47,335 bases of DNA from JAJYTL01 sp046705265 (GCA_046705265.1 JBJKQL010000039.1:1-47335), one strand, 5' to 3'; positions 25,579 through 34,677 are shown, counted from the first letter of the stretch. Program-made: numbers and translations. The notes: generated by a model not told the origin, from the sequence alone.

Positions 25579-26289
25579 TTAATGTGCAGAGAAGGCCCCC
25601 AGGTCGACGCCAATAATCTCCGCTTCACCAACCAGGGTCCGGATATATTGCCGTACTGCTTGCTCGTGGCGCTGACGCAAGAGTTTCTCGGCGATCTGAT
25701 CCGCCACCTGCTCGAACGGCATGTTCTGGCCCCCTCTTCGACCGTCGACAGCAATGATGTGGAGACCGAACGTCGTCTGGACCAAATCGGGAAGAATCCC
25801 GATCGCCGACGCCTCAAAGATAGCGCGGTCAAACTCCGGCACCGTTTGGCCACGGCTAAGCTCGCCGAGCCGACCACCCTGCCGGCCCGAAGGACAGCTC
25901 GACAATTTCTGGGCCGCCGCTTCGAATCCAGCAGGATTTTCGAGCAGCTCGGCGAGCGTGGCTTCGGCTGTGGCACGCACGTCCGCAGCGACGGCAGAGG
26001 AAGGAATCTGGAATAGGATGTGCCGAGCCGAAACCCTGGCACCAGTCTGGAAGAGTTCCCGGTGGTCATCGTAGTAATGGCGGCAGTCGGTCTCCGTCGG
26101 CTCGGACGCGGCCACTTCTTGCGTGACCAAATCGCGGATTGCGGCGTTGACGATATCGGCTTCAGCGCCTTCGGCCACGAGGCCAAGCGCATGGGCATGC
26201 TGGCGCAGGACTTCGCGAACAGCCGCAAGTTGCGGCGTTTGCGCGCTGGCAGAATCGACAGGAATACCGTTGACGGAGATTTCCGACAC
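25579..26289 (-). CDS. Parvulin-type peptidyl-prolyl isomerase, probably cytoplasmic
   Basis: The 236-residue product has a helical N-terminal part and a parvulin domain from about 86 onward. It starts with VSARHILFQIP and includes ENPAGFEAAAQKLSSCPSGRQGGRLGELSRGQTVPEFDRAIFE and TTFGLHIIAVDGR. The catalytic-site histidines of the family (ARHIL and GLHII) are conserved. There is no signal peptide, which separates it from SurA/PrsA and makes it NifM-like. GTG 26289 is chosen because AAGGAGG stands five bases upstream, and the extra 15 residues of the longer frame are poor. It precedes the carboxypeptidase gene on the same strand by about 220 bases. Confidence 0.85.
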   Translation of the reverse strand: MSEISVNGIPVDSASAQTPQLAAVREVLRQHAHALGLVAEGAEADIVNAAIRDLVTQEVAASEPTETDCRHYYDDHRELFQTGARVSARHILFQIPSSAVAADVRATAEATLAELLENPAGFEAAAQKLSSCPSGRQGGRLGELSRGQTVPEFDRAIFEASAIGILPDLVQTTFGLHIIAVDGRRGGQNMPFEQVADQIAEKLLRQRHEQAVRQYIRTLVGEAEIIGVDLGAFSAH

Positions 26290-26827
26290 ATCATCCTCCT
26301 TGTCGAAGGCAACCAAACCGCCCGCTCCTGTCAAGCCGAAAACGAATCGGGCGCGCCCCGATAACAGATGGCTTTTACCATGTTCACCACCACAAGGACC
26401 AGAACGATGATCATTTCCTTGCTCGCGATATCAACATACGGGGCATTCGGGTATCCTTTTACCGCGACATTTGGTATGCGCCGCGGAGCTACAACACCGG
26501 GTGCCATTTTCTGCTGAATGCCCGCGCGACATGCTAACGGAGAAAGCGCTTGGCCGTTCTTGCCGCACCCTAAGCGCCAGACACAACGTTGATTTTCTAA
26601 GGCCCGATAGTTGCTGGCTTTTGCCCATAGAACGGACACAGGGAATTTTTCCACGAACTCTTGCAAAGAGCCGAGCACACGGTCATATTGAAGCGCGTCG
26701 CCTCGCTATGGGTTAGCCTTGACGCTTGTTCTCACAAGGAGAATCCAACCAAGTCTTATCCATTTCGAAGTCACGCCCGCCAGTCATATGACGCGGCGGT
26801 ATCGCGCTGCTTACGTAAAGGGACACT
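26290..26827. other. Intergenic region upstream of the cold-shock gene
   Basis: About 540 bases with no gene I can support. The part next to 26828 should contain the promoter and the long 5' leader typical of cold-shock genes. On the minus strand a frame ending at 26331 closes with MIIVLVLVVVNMVKAICYR and could be a short membrane peptide. Its nearest AAGGA is too close to the ATG and its upstream part is not protein-like. Confidence 0.5.
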
Positions 26828-27031
26828 ATGCCGATCGGAACCGTGAAGTGGTTTAACGCCCAAAAGGGGTACGGATTCATCCAGCCTGAGGACGCCTCTA
26901 AGGATGTTTTCGTCCACATTTCGGAAGTCGAGCGCTCCGGCCTCGGCTCTCTGCATGAAGGCCAGAAGGTCAGCTTCGATATTGAACAAAATCGGGGCAA
27001 GCCGGCAGCCTGCCATTTGAAGGCGGTCTAG
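26828..27031 (+). CDS. CspA-family cold-shock protein
   Basis: The 67-residue protein is a complete cold-shock domain: MPIGTVKWFNAQKGYGFIQPED with RNP1 KGYGFIQ near 13-19, and DVFVHISEVERSG with RNP2 VFVHIS near 27-32. It binds single-stranded RNA or DNA and acts as an RNA chaperone or antiterminator. AAAGGGAC upstream of the ATG is the ribosome site. A strong GC hairpin follows the stop by eight bases, so the gene is monocistronic. Confidence 0.96.
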   Translation: MPIGTVKWFNAQKGYGFIQPEDASKDVFVHISEVERSGLGSLHEGQKVSFDIEQNRGKPAACHLKAV

Positions 27032-27039
27032 CCTAAAAG

Positions 27040-27063
27040 GCGGGGCGGCTTCGGCTGCCCCGC
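27040..27063 (+). terminator. Hairpin after the cold-shock gene
   Basis: GCGGGGCGGC and GCTGCCCCGC pair over ten base pairs (one G-T wobble) around a TTCG tetraloop. The tract that follows, TCCCGCCTTCC, is pyrimidine-rich but not a true U-run, so it may terminate weakly or mainly protect the 3' end of the csp mRNA. Confidence 0.7.
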
Positions 27064-27450
27064 TCCCGCCTTCCGTGCAACGCGGAGCGGCTTTCAGGCG
27101 GCGTCCCACCGAGTAAAGGACTGCCGCCTGAGGATCTCGTTTGTTCCCTGAAGAGACACCTCTTTTTCTCAGATACAATCTCGTACTCGCTAAAACAGCC
27201 GTTCCATTAATATCGCCATCGCAGGTGGCCGAAACGCGACCAGGCCGCTTATCTCGTGGTCAACGGTTTTGCGTGTCCGCACCAGCGCTTGGAGCGGCGA
27301 TGGTGGCATCGGTCGGCGGTCGCGCACGAATCTCCGAACCGAAGGCTCGACGGCCTCTGGCCGATTGGCCTCGGCAAAGGTAGACTATCGGTCAAGAGTG
27401 TTACGTTTGTTGAGACCAACCGAAGGTTACCGGACGGCCGGCGCGCAATC
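27064..27450. other. Intergenic region before the CYTH-CHAD gene
   Basis: About 390 bases without a supported gene. The CYTH-CHAD frame stays open back to 27256 from a GTG, but that stretch (Trp- and Arg-rich) is not like the family and lacks a ribosome site. I see no clear promoter. Confidence 0.45.
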
Positions 27451-28995
27451 ATGAACGAGGAAACCGAACTCAAACTCGCGCTCGCGCCGAAGGATGTTGG
27501 CCGTCTTAAGCGGCAGGCATTGCTTCACACGCTGAAAAGCCGGCCGGCCTTCACCCGCCGGCTCGTCAGTGTTTATTTCGACACCCCTGATTTTGCGCTT
27601 CGCGACAAGAAAGTAGTGCTCCGCATCCGTCATAGCGGCAACAAGCGGATCCAAACTTTGAAACAAGATGCGTTGCCCGGCCGCAGCTCGTTGACACGCG
27701 GGGAATGGGAAGCACCGGTTTCGGCCGACCGACCGGCGCTCGAACACATCGATAATGCCAAACTCCGCGCGCTGGTGGCCCCACAATTCGCCGGTGGCAA
27801 GATGCGCAAAGTTTTTGTTACCGACGTTCGGCGGACGGTATGGCCGCTCAAACTTGGCCGCAGCAAGATCGCCTGCATGTTGGATATCGGCGAGATCCGC
27901 GCCAATGGTCGGCGCGAACCGGTCTCCGAGCTCGAGCTTGAGCTGGAAGCGGGTCAACGCGCAGAACTCTTTCGCCTCGCTCGCCGGCTCAACCGGCTGC
28001 TGCCGCTTCGCGTCGCGCATGTGACGAAGGCGGAGCGGGGATATCGTCTCGCCGCCGGTCAAACCCCAAGCGGCGAAGCCAAGGCGAGCACCATCCGCTT
28101 GAGCGCCGACATAACTCCCGCCGTGGCTTTTATGATAATTGCTCGTGGAGCAACCGATCACATCCTGGCCAACGTAGATCGTGCCGGCGCCGGCGAGACA
28201 CCAGAGGGTATTCACCAACTGCGCGTCGGCATCCGCAGGCTGCGGAACGCCTTTTCACTTTTCCATGAGGTCATTCCTGAACGCGGAGCTGCGTCGCTCG
28301 CGCGCGAGCTTCGCTGGCTGCAGCGGCAGTTCGGCCCACCGCGCGAGTGGGACACGCTGATCAATGAGACATTGGCGCCGGCCACGACCGATCTTGAGCC
28401 TGGCGTCGGGATCACGCTGTTACGAGAAGCGGCCGAACAGCGCCGACGTCTCGCCTACGAACGGAGCCGGGTCGTGCTGTGCGAACGACGATACACCGAC
28501 CTCTTGCTTCGCCTCGAGGCCTGGTTCGACGCGGTCGCCGAACGGGTGACGACAAGCCCCCCACCCCTGGGAGACGGCAGCGCTCCATCGTTCATGGCTT
28601 TCGCGACGACGACGCTTGCTGACCGCGCCGCGCGTGTCAAGAAGCTCGGGCGCAAGATGCGAAAACTCGATGACGCGGAATTACACAAACTCCGTATCCG
28701 CATAAAGAAGCTTCGCTATGCGAGCGAGTTCTTCCAGGACCTGTGGCCAGGCAAGGCGACAAAACACTACATCGGGGCGCTGAAGTCGCTTCAGGACCAC
28801 CTGGGCTTCGCTCATGACGCTCTAGTCGCAACCAGATTGATCGAAGCGTTGGCCGAGACGGCCGGACCTGACAGCAGATCGGCCGTCGCGCACCTTCTTG
28901 CCTGGAACGCCGTGCGGCTCACAAACGAACGGAAAAAGTCGATCCGCCTGTGGCATCGCTTCGCCGTAGGCGACCTTTTCTGGACCGGTGGCTGA
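27451..28995 (+). CDS. CYTH and CHAD domain protein (putative inorganic triphosphatase)
   Basis: The 514-residue protein opens with MNEETELKLALAP, containing the ExExK-type motif of CYTH enzymes. The other charged strands of the triphosphate tunnel follow: VYFDTPDFALRDKKVVLRIR, LEIGE-like LDIGEIRANGRREPVSELELELEAG. The C-terminal half from about 230 is a CHAD domain with two histidine motifs: GIHQLRVGIRRLRNAFSLF and LHKLRIRIKKLRYASEFFQ. CYTH domains hydrolyse inorganic triphosphate or bind triphosphorylated substrates, and CHAD domains bind polyphosphate. The ATG at 27451 matches homologues. It ends eight bases before the convergent TPP-enzyme gene. Confidence 0.9.
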   Translation: MNEETELKLALAPKDVGRLKRQALLHTLKSRPAFTRRLVSVYFDTPDFALRDKKVVLRIRHSGNKRIQTLKQDALPGRSSLTRGEWEAPVSADRPALEHIDNAKLRALVAPQFAGGKMRKVFVTDVRRTVWPLKLGRSKIACMLDIGEIRANGRREPVSELELELEAGQRAELFRLARRLNRLLPLRVAHVTKAERGYRLAAGQTPSGEAKASTIRLSADITPAVAFMIIARGATDHILANVDRAGAGETPEGIHQLRVGIRRLRNAFSLFHEVIPERGAASLARELRWLQRQFGPPREWDTLINETLAPATTDLEPGVGITLLREAAEQRRRLAYERSRVVLCERRYTDLLLRLEAWFDAVAERVTTSPPPLGDGSAPSFMAFATTTLADRAARVKKLGRKMRKLDDAELHKLRIRIKKLRYASEFFQDLWPGKATKHYIGALKSLQDHLGFAHDALVATRLIEALAETAGPDSRSAVAHLLAWNAVRLTNERKKSIRLWHRFAVGDLFWTGG

Positions 28996-29003
28996 GCACC
29001 GTT

Positions 29004-30548
29004 TCAGAGAACAACCTCGATCAGCCGTGGACCCTTTTCACGCAGCGTGCCGCCGAGCACCTTCACCAAGGCATCTGCCGTTTCGACTCGGCTCGCCGGC
29101 ACACCCATGCCCTTGGCGAGTGACACCCAATCCAGGGTCGGCCGGTCAATATCCAACATGTCGAGCGCACGGCGGCCGGGGTTTCCGGCGCCGACGTTGG
29201 CAAGCTCTCCTTTGAGAATCTGATAGGACCGATTGGCGAAGATGAGGGTGGTGACATCAAGGTCCTCGCGCGCCTGGGTCCACAGCGCCTGCACCGTATA
29301 CAGGGCACTGCCATCGCCGAGCATGCATATCACCTTGCGGTCCGGGCAGGCGATCGCGGCGCCAGTGCCGACTGGCGCACCATAGCCGATCGCGCCGCCC
29401 ATGTTCTGCAGCCAATCATGCGGCGCCGCGGCCGAAGTCGCAGCAAAAAAGCCGCGCCCGGTGGTTATTGATTCATCAACCAGAATAGCACCCTCCGGCA
29501 CGAGGGCCGCGATCGCGCGCGCGATCGATTCCCTGGTCAAGGCACCGTTTGGGAGTGCGACCTCGGCCAGCGGTTGGAATGTCGCGTCGGCAGGCCTGGC
29601 GCCAATTTCTTCCGCGAGCCGGGAAAGCGCGTCGAACGAATCCTCGCCCAAGGCACAAAGAGGATGCACCGCGCAGTCTTCTGGCTTTAGGAGGCTCGGC
29701 TTGTCGGGATAGGCAAAGAAGGCGACCGGCTCCTTGGTCTCGACCAAAACGATATGTTTAAGGCCCTTCAACATCGCGAGCGCCTGATCGACGACATAGG
29801 GAACACGTTCGACCGCGACGCGGCTGGCACCGCGTTCGATCCGGGCATTGGATCCTTGCGCAATGAGCTTGGCGCCGGTACGGCCGGCAATACGGCCAGC
29901 AATCTCGAGCGCCGGGGTCCGAAGCGCCATCCCGGTCATCAACAACGCTACGGGTTCACCCGAACGCAGAACGCGCGCCGCTTCGTGGATTGCTTCTGCC
30001 TTCGCCTTCGCTCGCTCAGGGACCGGCGGCACCGCGGCTACGCCGCTTGCCGCGTTCCACGCCGTATCGGCAGGCAAGATCAAGGTCGCGATCTGGCCTG
30101 GCGGCGTCCGCGCTGCGGCGATGGCTGCGGCGCCATCCGCCGCCGCGGCACCCGCGCTCGGCGTTGTCTTGACCCAGGCGGATACGGGCCGCGCGATGCC
30201 CTCAATATCAGATGTCAAGGGCGCGTCGTATCGGATGTGATAGGTGGCATGCTCGCCGACGATATTGACGATCGGCGAGGCAGCCTTGCGGGCATTGTGT
30301 AGATTGGCGAGACCGTTACCAAGACCGGGACCTAGGTGCAAAAGCGTCGCGGCCGGGCAACCCGCCATGCGGCCATAGCCGTCGGCCGCGCCGGTCACGA
30401 CGCCCTCGAACAAGCCGAGCACGCAGCGCATGCCCGGCACGCGATCAAGCGCCGCGACAAAATGCATCTCCGACGTGCCCGGATTGGTGAAACAAACCTC
30501 GACCCCGCCAGCGATCAGGGTTCGCACCAGACTTTCCGCACCGTTCAT
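29004..30548 (-). CDS. Thiamine-diphosphate-dependent enzyme (acetolactate synthase-like)
   Basis: The 514-residue product has the three-domain TPP layout. The N-terminal part includes FTNPGTSEMHFVAALD and the catalytic glutamate in LFEGVVTGAADGYGRMAG. A central Rossmann-like domain follows. The C-terminal TPP motif is CMLGDGSALYTVQALWTQAREDLDVTTLIFANRSYQIL. It resembles proteins annotated as acetolactate synthase large subunits or benzoylformate-decarboxylase relatives and is smaller than true IlvB. ATG 30548 follows GGGAGAG and is where homologues begin; the longer frame is Arg-rich and unlikely. It lies 67 bases downstream of the LigB-type gene on the same strand, so decarboxylation or carboligation of a 2-oxoacid from ring cleavage is plausible but unproven. 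Confidence 0.85.
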   Translation of the reverse strand: MNGAESLVRTLIAGGVEVCFTNPGTSEMHFVAALDRVPGMRCVLGLFEGVVTGAADGYGRMAGCPAATLLHLGPGLGNGLANLHNARKAASPIVNIVGEHATYHIRYDAPLTSDIEGIARPVSAWVKTTPSAGAAAADGAAAIAAARTPPGQIATLILPADTAWNAASGVAAVPPVPERAKAKAEAIHEAARVLRSGEPVALLMTGMALRTPALEIAGRIAGRTGAKLIAQGSNARIERGASRVAVERVPYVVDQALAMLKGLKHIVLVETKEPVAFFAYPDKPSLLKPEDCAVHPLCALGEDSFDALSRLAEEIGARPADATFQPLAEVALPNGALTRESIARAIAALVPEGAILVDESITTGRGFFAATSAAAPHDWLQNMGGAIGYGAPVGTGAAIACPDRKVICMLGDGSALYTVQALWTQAREDLDVTTLIFANRSYQILKGELANVGAGNPGRRALDMLDIDRPTLDWVSLAKGMGVPASRVETADALVKVLGGTLREKGPRLIEVVL

Positions 30549-30615
30549 GACGAGCGCTCTCCCGGAGCAAGATATTCGCGGTGCCGGGTGACCAAACCCG
30601 GACGCCTCCCAGCGG

Positions 30616-31449
30616 TCAGGCGGCAAGCCTCTCGATATGCCCGATCGCGATGCAGCCGCCAACCGCGTAGGCCGGGATCGGCAGATAGATAAGCTTTTCA
30701 CTCTCACAGCCCTCGATCGCACCGGCAACCGCGATCCAGGTGCGGATTTCATGACCGCCGGGCCCGCCCGCTTCGCCGATCGCATGGTCGCGATAGGCAA
30801 AAAGCCTCTCGCGGTCGTTCTTCAGGAAAGCGTCGAGAAATTCCTCGTCCCAGGCGGCGTTGATTTTGCCGGAAGCCGGCACCGCTGGCCAATGCGATAA
30901 CCCGCCGGTACCGAGCACCCCGATCCGCTCGGGCCGGTCCGCAATGGCCAGGCGCAGCACCCGGCCAAGCTCGTAACAACGCTGCACCGGCGCACGAGGT
31001 CCGGTCAGGCAATTGATGAAGAGCGGCACCACGGGCACGCTCATGTCGGGCGTCAGGAGGTGCAAGGGCACCATGACTCCGTGATCGAAAACCAGCTCCT
31101 CGGAATAGGATAGGTCGATCTGCTGCATCATTGCCGCCGCAATGATTCGGGCGAGGCCCTGGTTTCCCGGAATCTCGACCGGCTCGATCTTGAGCAGCGA
31201 GGTGCTTTCCACCGGCCCCTTGTAACGATCGGCGAGCCCGATGCAGAAGGCAGGCATGTTGTTCATGAAAAAATTGGTGAAATGCTCGGCCGCGATGACG
31301 ACCAAGGTGTCAAGCCGCGCCGCTTCGAGCCGTCTTTTCAATTCGTAGTAAGCGGCGAAGAAGGGCTCGCGCTCCGCCTCGGGTGCACGGTAGCGCCTCC
31401 CGGTGATGCCGGGAGCATGATTGGCGGCGGCGGCAAATACGAGCGGCAC
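30616..31449 (-). CDS. LigB-type class III extradiol dioxygenase, catalytic subunit
   Basis: The 277-residue product has the LigB fold: His in ANHAPG near residue 12, VIAAEHFTNFFMNNMPAF with another His, the FDHGVMVPLHLL motif and TGGLSHWP. These are the iron-binding and acid-base residues of protocatechuate 4,5-dioxygenase beta subunits. Such enzymes open catecholic rings or related dihydroxy acids at an extradiol position using Fe(II) and oxygen. The start is a GTG at 31449, three bases after the LigA-type stop and preceded by GGAAGG. The LigA gene directly upstream supports a two-subunit enzyme. The ring substrate is unknown. Confidence 0.9.
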   Translation of the reverse strand: MPLVFAAAANHAPGITGRRYRAPEAEREPFFAAYYELKRRLEAARLDTLVVIAAEHFTNFFMNNMPAFCIGLADRYKGPVESTSLLKIEPVEIPGNQGLARIIAAAMMQQIDLSYSEELVFDHGVMVPLHLLTPDMSVPVVPLFINCLTGPRAPVQRCYELGRVLRLAIADRPERIGVLGTGGLSHWPAVPASGKINAAWDEEFLDAFLKNDRERLFAYRDHAIGEAGGPGGHEIRTWIAVAGAIEGCESEKLIYLPIPAYAVGGCIAIGHIERLAA

Positions 31450-31452
31450 TTC

Positions 31453-31728
31453 TCAAACCTTCCGACCGGCCGCCTCATCGGCGCACCGAAGGGTCGTGAT
31501 ATAGTCGGGCCAATGAATTTTGCTCTTCGCCGCAAGCGACAGCAGAAGATGCGGATGCACCCCCATTATATAAAGCGCCCCCATGTCTCGACGGGATAGC
31601 GCCGCTTTCTCCTCGGGCGTGAGATCGTAACCGGCGAGAAATCTCTCTGGGTCGCGATCAAAGAGGTCGCCGAGGCGACGATCGCGCGTCGCCTCGAAGA
31701 TGAATTTTTGTACCTGATAGAGGCTCAT
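31453..31728 (-). CDS. LigA-type extradiol dioxygenase small subunit
   Basis: The 91-residue all-helical protein (MSLYQVQKFIFEATRDRRLGDLFDRDPERFLAGYDLTPEE...) matches the LigA subunit of protocatechuate 4,5-dioxygenase-type enzymes. That subunit covers the active site of LigB. The conserved DMGALYIMGVHPHLLL helix is present. It is the first gene of the LigA-LigB-TPP enzyme group and is divergent from the aldo/keto reductase. The 210 bases between them should hold both promoters, but I cannot define them. Confidence 0.88.
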   Translation of the reverse strand: MSLYQVQKFIFEATRDRRLGDLFDRDPERFLAGYDLTPEEKAALSRRDMGALYIMGVHPHLLLSLAAKSKIHWPDYITTLRCADEAAGRKV

Positions 31729-31938
31729 TGGCCGTCTTCATCGTCCTTCCTGACGACACGCCCCGTCCCCGCACGGCAAGGAATAATTTCCCTCGCGGGG
31801 GTCGCGCGCCCAGTCCCCCCTTTGCTATGTTCTCGACAGTTCAGCGCTTCTGTCAACACGGGACAGGCAGATTACCGGTCGTGGCGCCACGGGAGAAGCG
31901 GCGAGCGGGATGGCAACGAGTGGAATCGGGAGGAAACC

Positions 31939-32961
31939 ATGGAATATCGCAAGCTCGGGCGGAGCGGTCTCAAAGTCTCGAAAATCTGCCTTGGCGCCAT
32001 GACCTTTGGCGGCACCACCGACGAGGCTAGCTCGCGCCGAATTCTCGCCAAGGCGCGCGATGCCGGGGTCAACTTCCTCGACACCGCCGATGTCTATAAC
32101 CGGGGCCAGTCGGAAGAAGTGGTAGGGCGCGCGATCGCGGCCGAGCGCGATCGCTGGATCGTAGCGACCAAGGTCTGCAACCCCATGGGCGAGGGGCCAA
32201 ACGAGCGTGGCCTGTCGAGGAGCTGGCTGATGCGCGCCGCCGAGGCCAGCCTGAGGCGGCTCGGCACCGACCATATCGACATCTATTATTTGCATAAGGA
32301 AGACCTTTCGACACCGCTCGACGAGACGGTCCGCGCGCTTGCCGATCTGCAACGTCAAGGCAAGATTCGTTATTTCGGCCTGTCCAATTTCCGCAGTTGG
32401 CGGGTTGCCGAAATCTGCAATCTCTGTGACCGGCTGGGCATCGACCGGCCGGTGGTAAGTCAACCCTATTACAACGCCATGAACCGCATGCCCGAGGTCG
32501 AGCAGCTTCCGGCCTGCCATTTCTACGGCCTCGGCATCGTGCCCTATAGCCCGCTCGCGCGTGGTATCCTTACCGCCAAGTACGCGCCCGACGCGTCGCC
32601 GCCACCCGACACCCGGGTTGGGCGCAAGGACACGCGCATGATGCAGACCGAATGGCGGCCGGAATCGCTGGTCCTTGCCCAGAAGATCAAGGTCTATGCA
32701 GAAGCTCGCAGAATCACCCCCGGCCAATTCGCGGTCAACTGGGTGCTGAACAACCGGCTGGTCACTGCGGTGATTGTGGGACCGCGCACCGAGGGCCATT
32801 GGGATGATTACATCGCCGCTCTTTCCTATCGCTTCACAGCCGAAGACGAAGCTCTAATCGACCGCTTGGTCGCACCGGGCCATCCGTCGACGCCGGGCTA
32901 TAACGATCCCGCTTATCCCATCGAAGGCCGGCCGGTGGACGTCGCCGCGGCCACTGCTTGA
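31939..32961 (+). CDS. Aldo/keto reductase
   Basis: The 340-residue TIM-barrel oxidoreductase has the catalytic tetrad. Asp and Tyr are in FLDTADVYNRGQSEEVVG, Lys in IVATKVCNPMG and His in DIYYLHKED. The C-terminal NADPH-binding region is NNRLVTAVIVGPRTEGHWDD. The closest pattern is the AKR group that includes YajO/tas-like enzymes. GGGAGGAAACC fixes the ATG at 31939; the longer frame lacks support. It lies divergent to the LigAB genes and 16 bases before an SDR, which suggests reduction of an aldehyde or ketone intermediate of the same pathway. Confidence 0.92.
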   Translation: MEYRKLGRSGLKVSKICLGAMTFGGTTDEASSRRILAKARDAGVNFLDTADVYNRGQSEEVVGRAIAAERDRWIVATKVCNPMGEGPNERGLSRSWLMRAAEASLRRLGTDHIDIYYLHKEDLSTPLDETVRALADLQRQGKIRYFGLSNFRSWRVAEICNLCDRLGIDRPVVSQPYYNAMNRMPEVEQLPACHFYGLGIVPYSPLARGILTAKYAPDASPPPDTRVGRKDTRMMQTEWRPESLVLAQKIKVYAEARRITPGQFAVNWVLNNRLVTAVIVGPRTEGHWDDYIAALSYRFTAEDEALIDRLVAPGHPSTPGYNDPAYPIEGRPVDVAAATA

Positions 32962-32977
32962 GCAAGGAGGGAAAAAG

Positions 32978-33748
32978 ATGCCGGCGATGAAAGCATCTTT
33001 CGACTTCACCGGCGCGCGCGTCGCGGTGGCGGGCGGCAGCCGCGGAATCGGACGAGCCATCGCGCTCGGCTTCGCAGAAGCCGGCGCCGATGTCTCGATC
33101 TGCGCCCGGGAACCGGAAGCCCTAGCGGCGGCGGCGGCCGAGATCGAACGCTTCGGCCACAAGGCCCATACCCAGTCTTGCGATCTCGGCAACGCGACGG
33201 CGGTAACCAGCTATGTCGAAGCAGCGGCCGAAGCCTTGGGCGGGCTCAGCATCCTGGTCAACAATGCATCCGGCTTCGGCAGTAGCGACGACGAAGCCGG
33301 CTGGGGGCGAAGCGTTGCCGTCGATCTCATGGCGACGGTGCGCGCGACCCAAGCGGCGCAACGCTTTCTCGAAACGGCGGGTGGCGGTTCGATCGTCAAC
33401 ATTTCATCGATCGCCGGGCTTAGGCCCGCCACGCGCCAACCCCCCTACGGCGCCATCAAAGCGGCTCTCGTGCACTATACGGCGACGGAAGCCGGCCTGC
33501 TGGCTCGCAAGAACATTCGCGTGAACTGCATCGCACCCGGTTCGATCGAATTCCCCGGCGGCGTGTGGGACCGGCGCAAGACCGAGAATCCGAAGCTCTA
33601 TCACAGCACGCTCAACACTATTCCTTTCGGCCGCATGGGCCGACCCGAAGAGGTTGCAAATGTCGTGCTGTTCCTCGCCTCGCCACTCGCCGCGTGGATC
33701 ACCGGCCAGACGATCGTAGTGGATGGTGGGCAGATGCTCGGCGCTTAA
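32978..33748 (+). CDS. SDR-family oxidoreductase
   Basis: The 256-residue product shows VAGGSRGIGRAIALGFAEAGADVSIC for the cofactor, LVNNASGF in place of the usual NNAG, the catalytic serine in NISSIAGLRP and the YGAIK motif. It ends ITGQTIVVDGGQMLGA. Here the position before the glycine-rich loop is alanine (AGGSRGIG) and not the usual Thr. AAGGAGGGAAAAAG precedes the ATG. It is co-oriented with the aldo/keto reductase and very probably in one transcript. It ends convergently with the next SDR, ten bases apart. Confidence 0.92.
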   Translation: MPAMKASFDFTGARVAVAGGSRGIGRAIALGFAEAGADVSICAREPEALAAAAAEIERFGHKAHTQSCDLGNATAVTSYVEAAAEALGGLSILVNNASGFGSSDDEAGWGRSVAVDLMATVRATQAAQRFLETAGGGSIVNISSIAGLRPATRQPPYGAIKAALVHYTATEAGLLARKNIRVNCIAPGSIEFPGGVWDRRKTENPKLYHSTLNTIPFGRMGRPEEVANVVLFLASPLAAWITGQTIVVDGGQMLGA

Positions 33749-33758
33749 GCCTTGCCGC

Positions 33759-34529
33759 TCAAACCGCAGGAGGATCAAGCCAGCTTTGCAAGCCGATACC
33801 ACCATCAACCACCACCGTCGTGCCGGTAACATAACTCCCGAAACGATCCGATAGCACCGCAATCGCCATAGCCGCGATATCGTCCGCCACCGCCATACGG
33901 CCAAGCGGAATGCGCGAAACCAATGCCGGATCGGGCACGAAGCCGCCGCCCGCGACCGCACCAGGCGCTAGTGCGTTAACCCGAATCCCCTTCGGCCCGA
34001 GCACCCGCGCCAGCTCCCTCATCACCATCGTGGTCCCAGCTTTCGCGGCGCTGTAGTGCGGCAAGTTGCGCGGTGTTTCCGCATGCAACGACGTTATGAA
34101 GAGGATTCGCCCCGCAATATCGCGCTCCATCATGTGCCGTCCGGCACGGCGGCCGAGACGAAAGGCGGCCTTGAGATTGACCGCAACCATTTCCTCCCAG
34201 ATTTCGTCCGAGACGGCAAAATAGGTGTCCTGCTCGCGTCGTGGTGGGCTCGCGCTGTGGACCAGCATGGAAATCCGCCCAAGCTTTTCGAGCGCCGCGT
34301 CGAACAGCCGGTCCGGCCCTTCCTTTTCCGCTAGGTTGGCAGCGATGAAATGTGCCCTGCAACCGGCCTTGACCAGCTCGGCAACAACCGCCTCGCCCGT
34401 TGCGGCCTCAATATCGGCGAAGGCGACCACGACCCCCTCTTTGGCCAAACGAGTGCCAATCGCCCGCCCAATTCCTTTGGCCGCGCCAGTTACCAGAGCC
34501 GTATCATCATGAAAAAGCTCGAACGTCAC
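33759..34529 (-). CDS. SDR-family oxidoreductase
   Basis: The 256-residue product has TGAAKGIGRAIGTRLAKEG near its N terminus, LVHSASPPR at the NNAG position, the serine in LFITSLHAETPR and YSAAK. It ends YVTGTTVVVDGGIGLQSW. The replacement of NNAG by HSAS is unusual but occurs in some SDRs. The GTG at 34529 is preferred because GGGGAGAA lies about five bases before it and the residues upstream are not conserved. It stands alone on the minus strand, 230 bases downstream of recA, separated from it by the recA terminator. Substrate unknown. Confidence 0.88.
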   Translation of the reverse strand: MTFELFHDDTALVTGAAKGIGRAIGTRLAKEGVVVAFADIEAATGEAVVAELVKAGCRAHFIAANLAEKEGPDRLFDAALEKLGRISMLVHSASPPRREQDTYFAVSDEIWEEMVAVNLKAAFRLGRRAGRHMMERDIAGRILFITSLHAETPRNLPHYSAAKAGTTMVMRELARVLGPKGIRVNALAPGAVAGGGFVPDPALVSRIPLGRMAVADDIAAMAIAVLSDRFGSYVTGTTVVVDGGIGLQSWLDPPAV

Positions 34530-34639
34530 CGTTCTTCTCCCCGAAAGCCCACATCGTGACGGCAATAGCCCGCTATTAGACCGCCCGTCCTATTCAGAGC
34601 AAGGCATGATGGGGTCCGCTGCCGAGAATCAGCCCCCGG

Positions 34640-34677
34640 AAAGAAAATGGGGCGGAGCCAACCACGCCCCTCCGCCC
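34640..34677 (-). terminator. Rho-independent terminator of recA
   Basis: GGGCGGAG (34650-34657) and CTCCGCCC (34670-34677) form a perfect 8 bp stem with a 12-base loop. Reading on the minus strand, the stem is followed by CATTTTCTTT, a T-rich tract. It lies about 120 bases after the recA stop, and the direction of the T-tract matches recA. The rest of 34530-34799 holds no gene. Confidence 0.75.

Noticed and set aside
26331..26678. Minus-strand frame with a hydrophobic end
   Set aside because: Only the last ~25 residues look membrane-like, the rest is not protein-like, and the ribosome site is wrongly spaced. Described only as part of the intergenic region.
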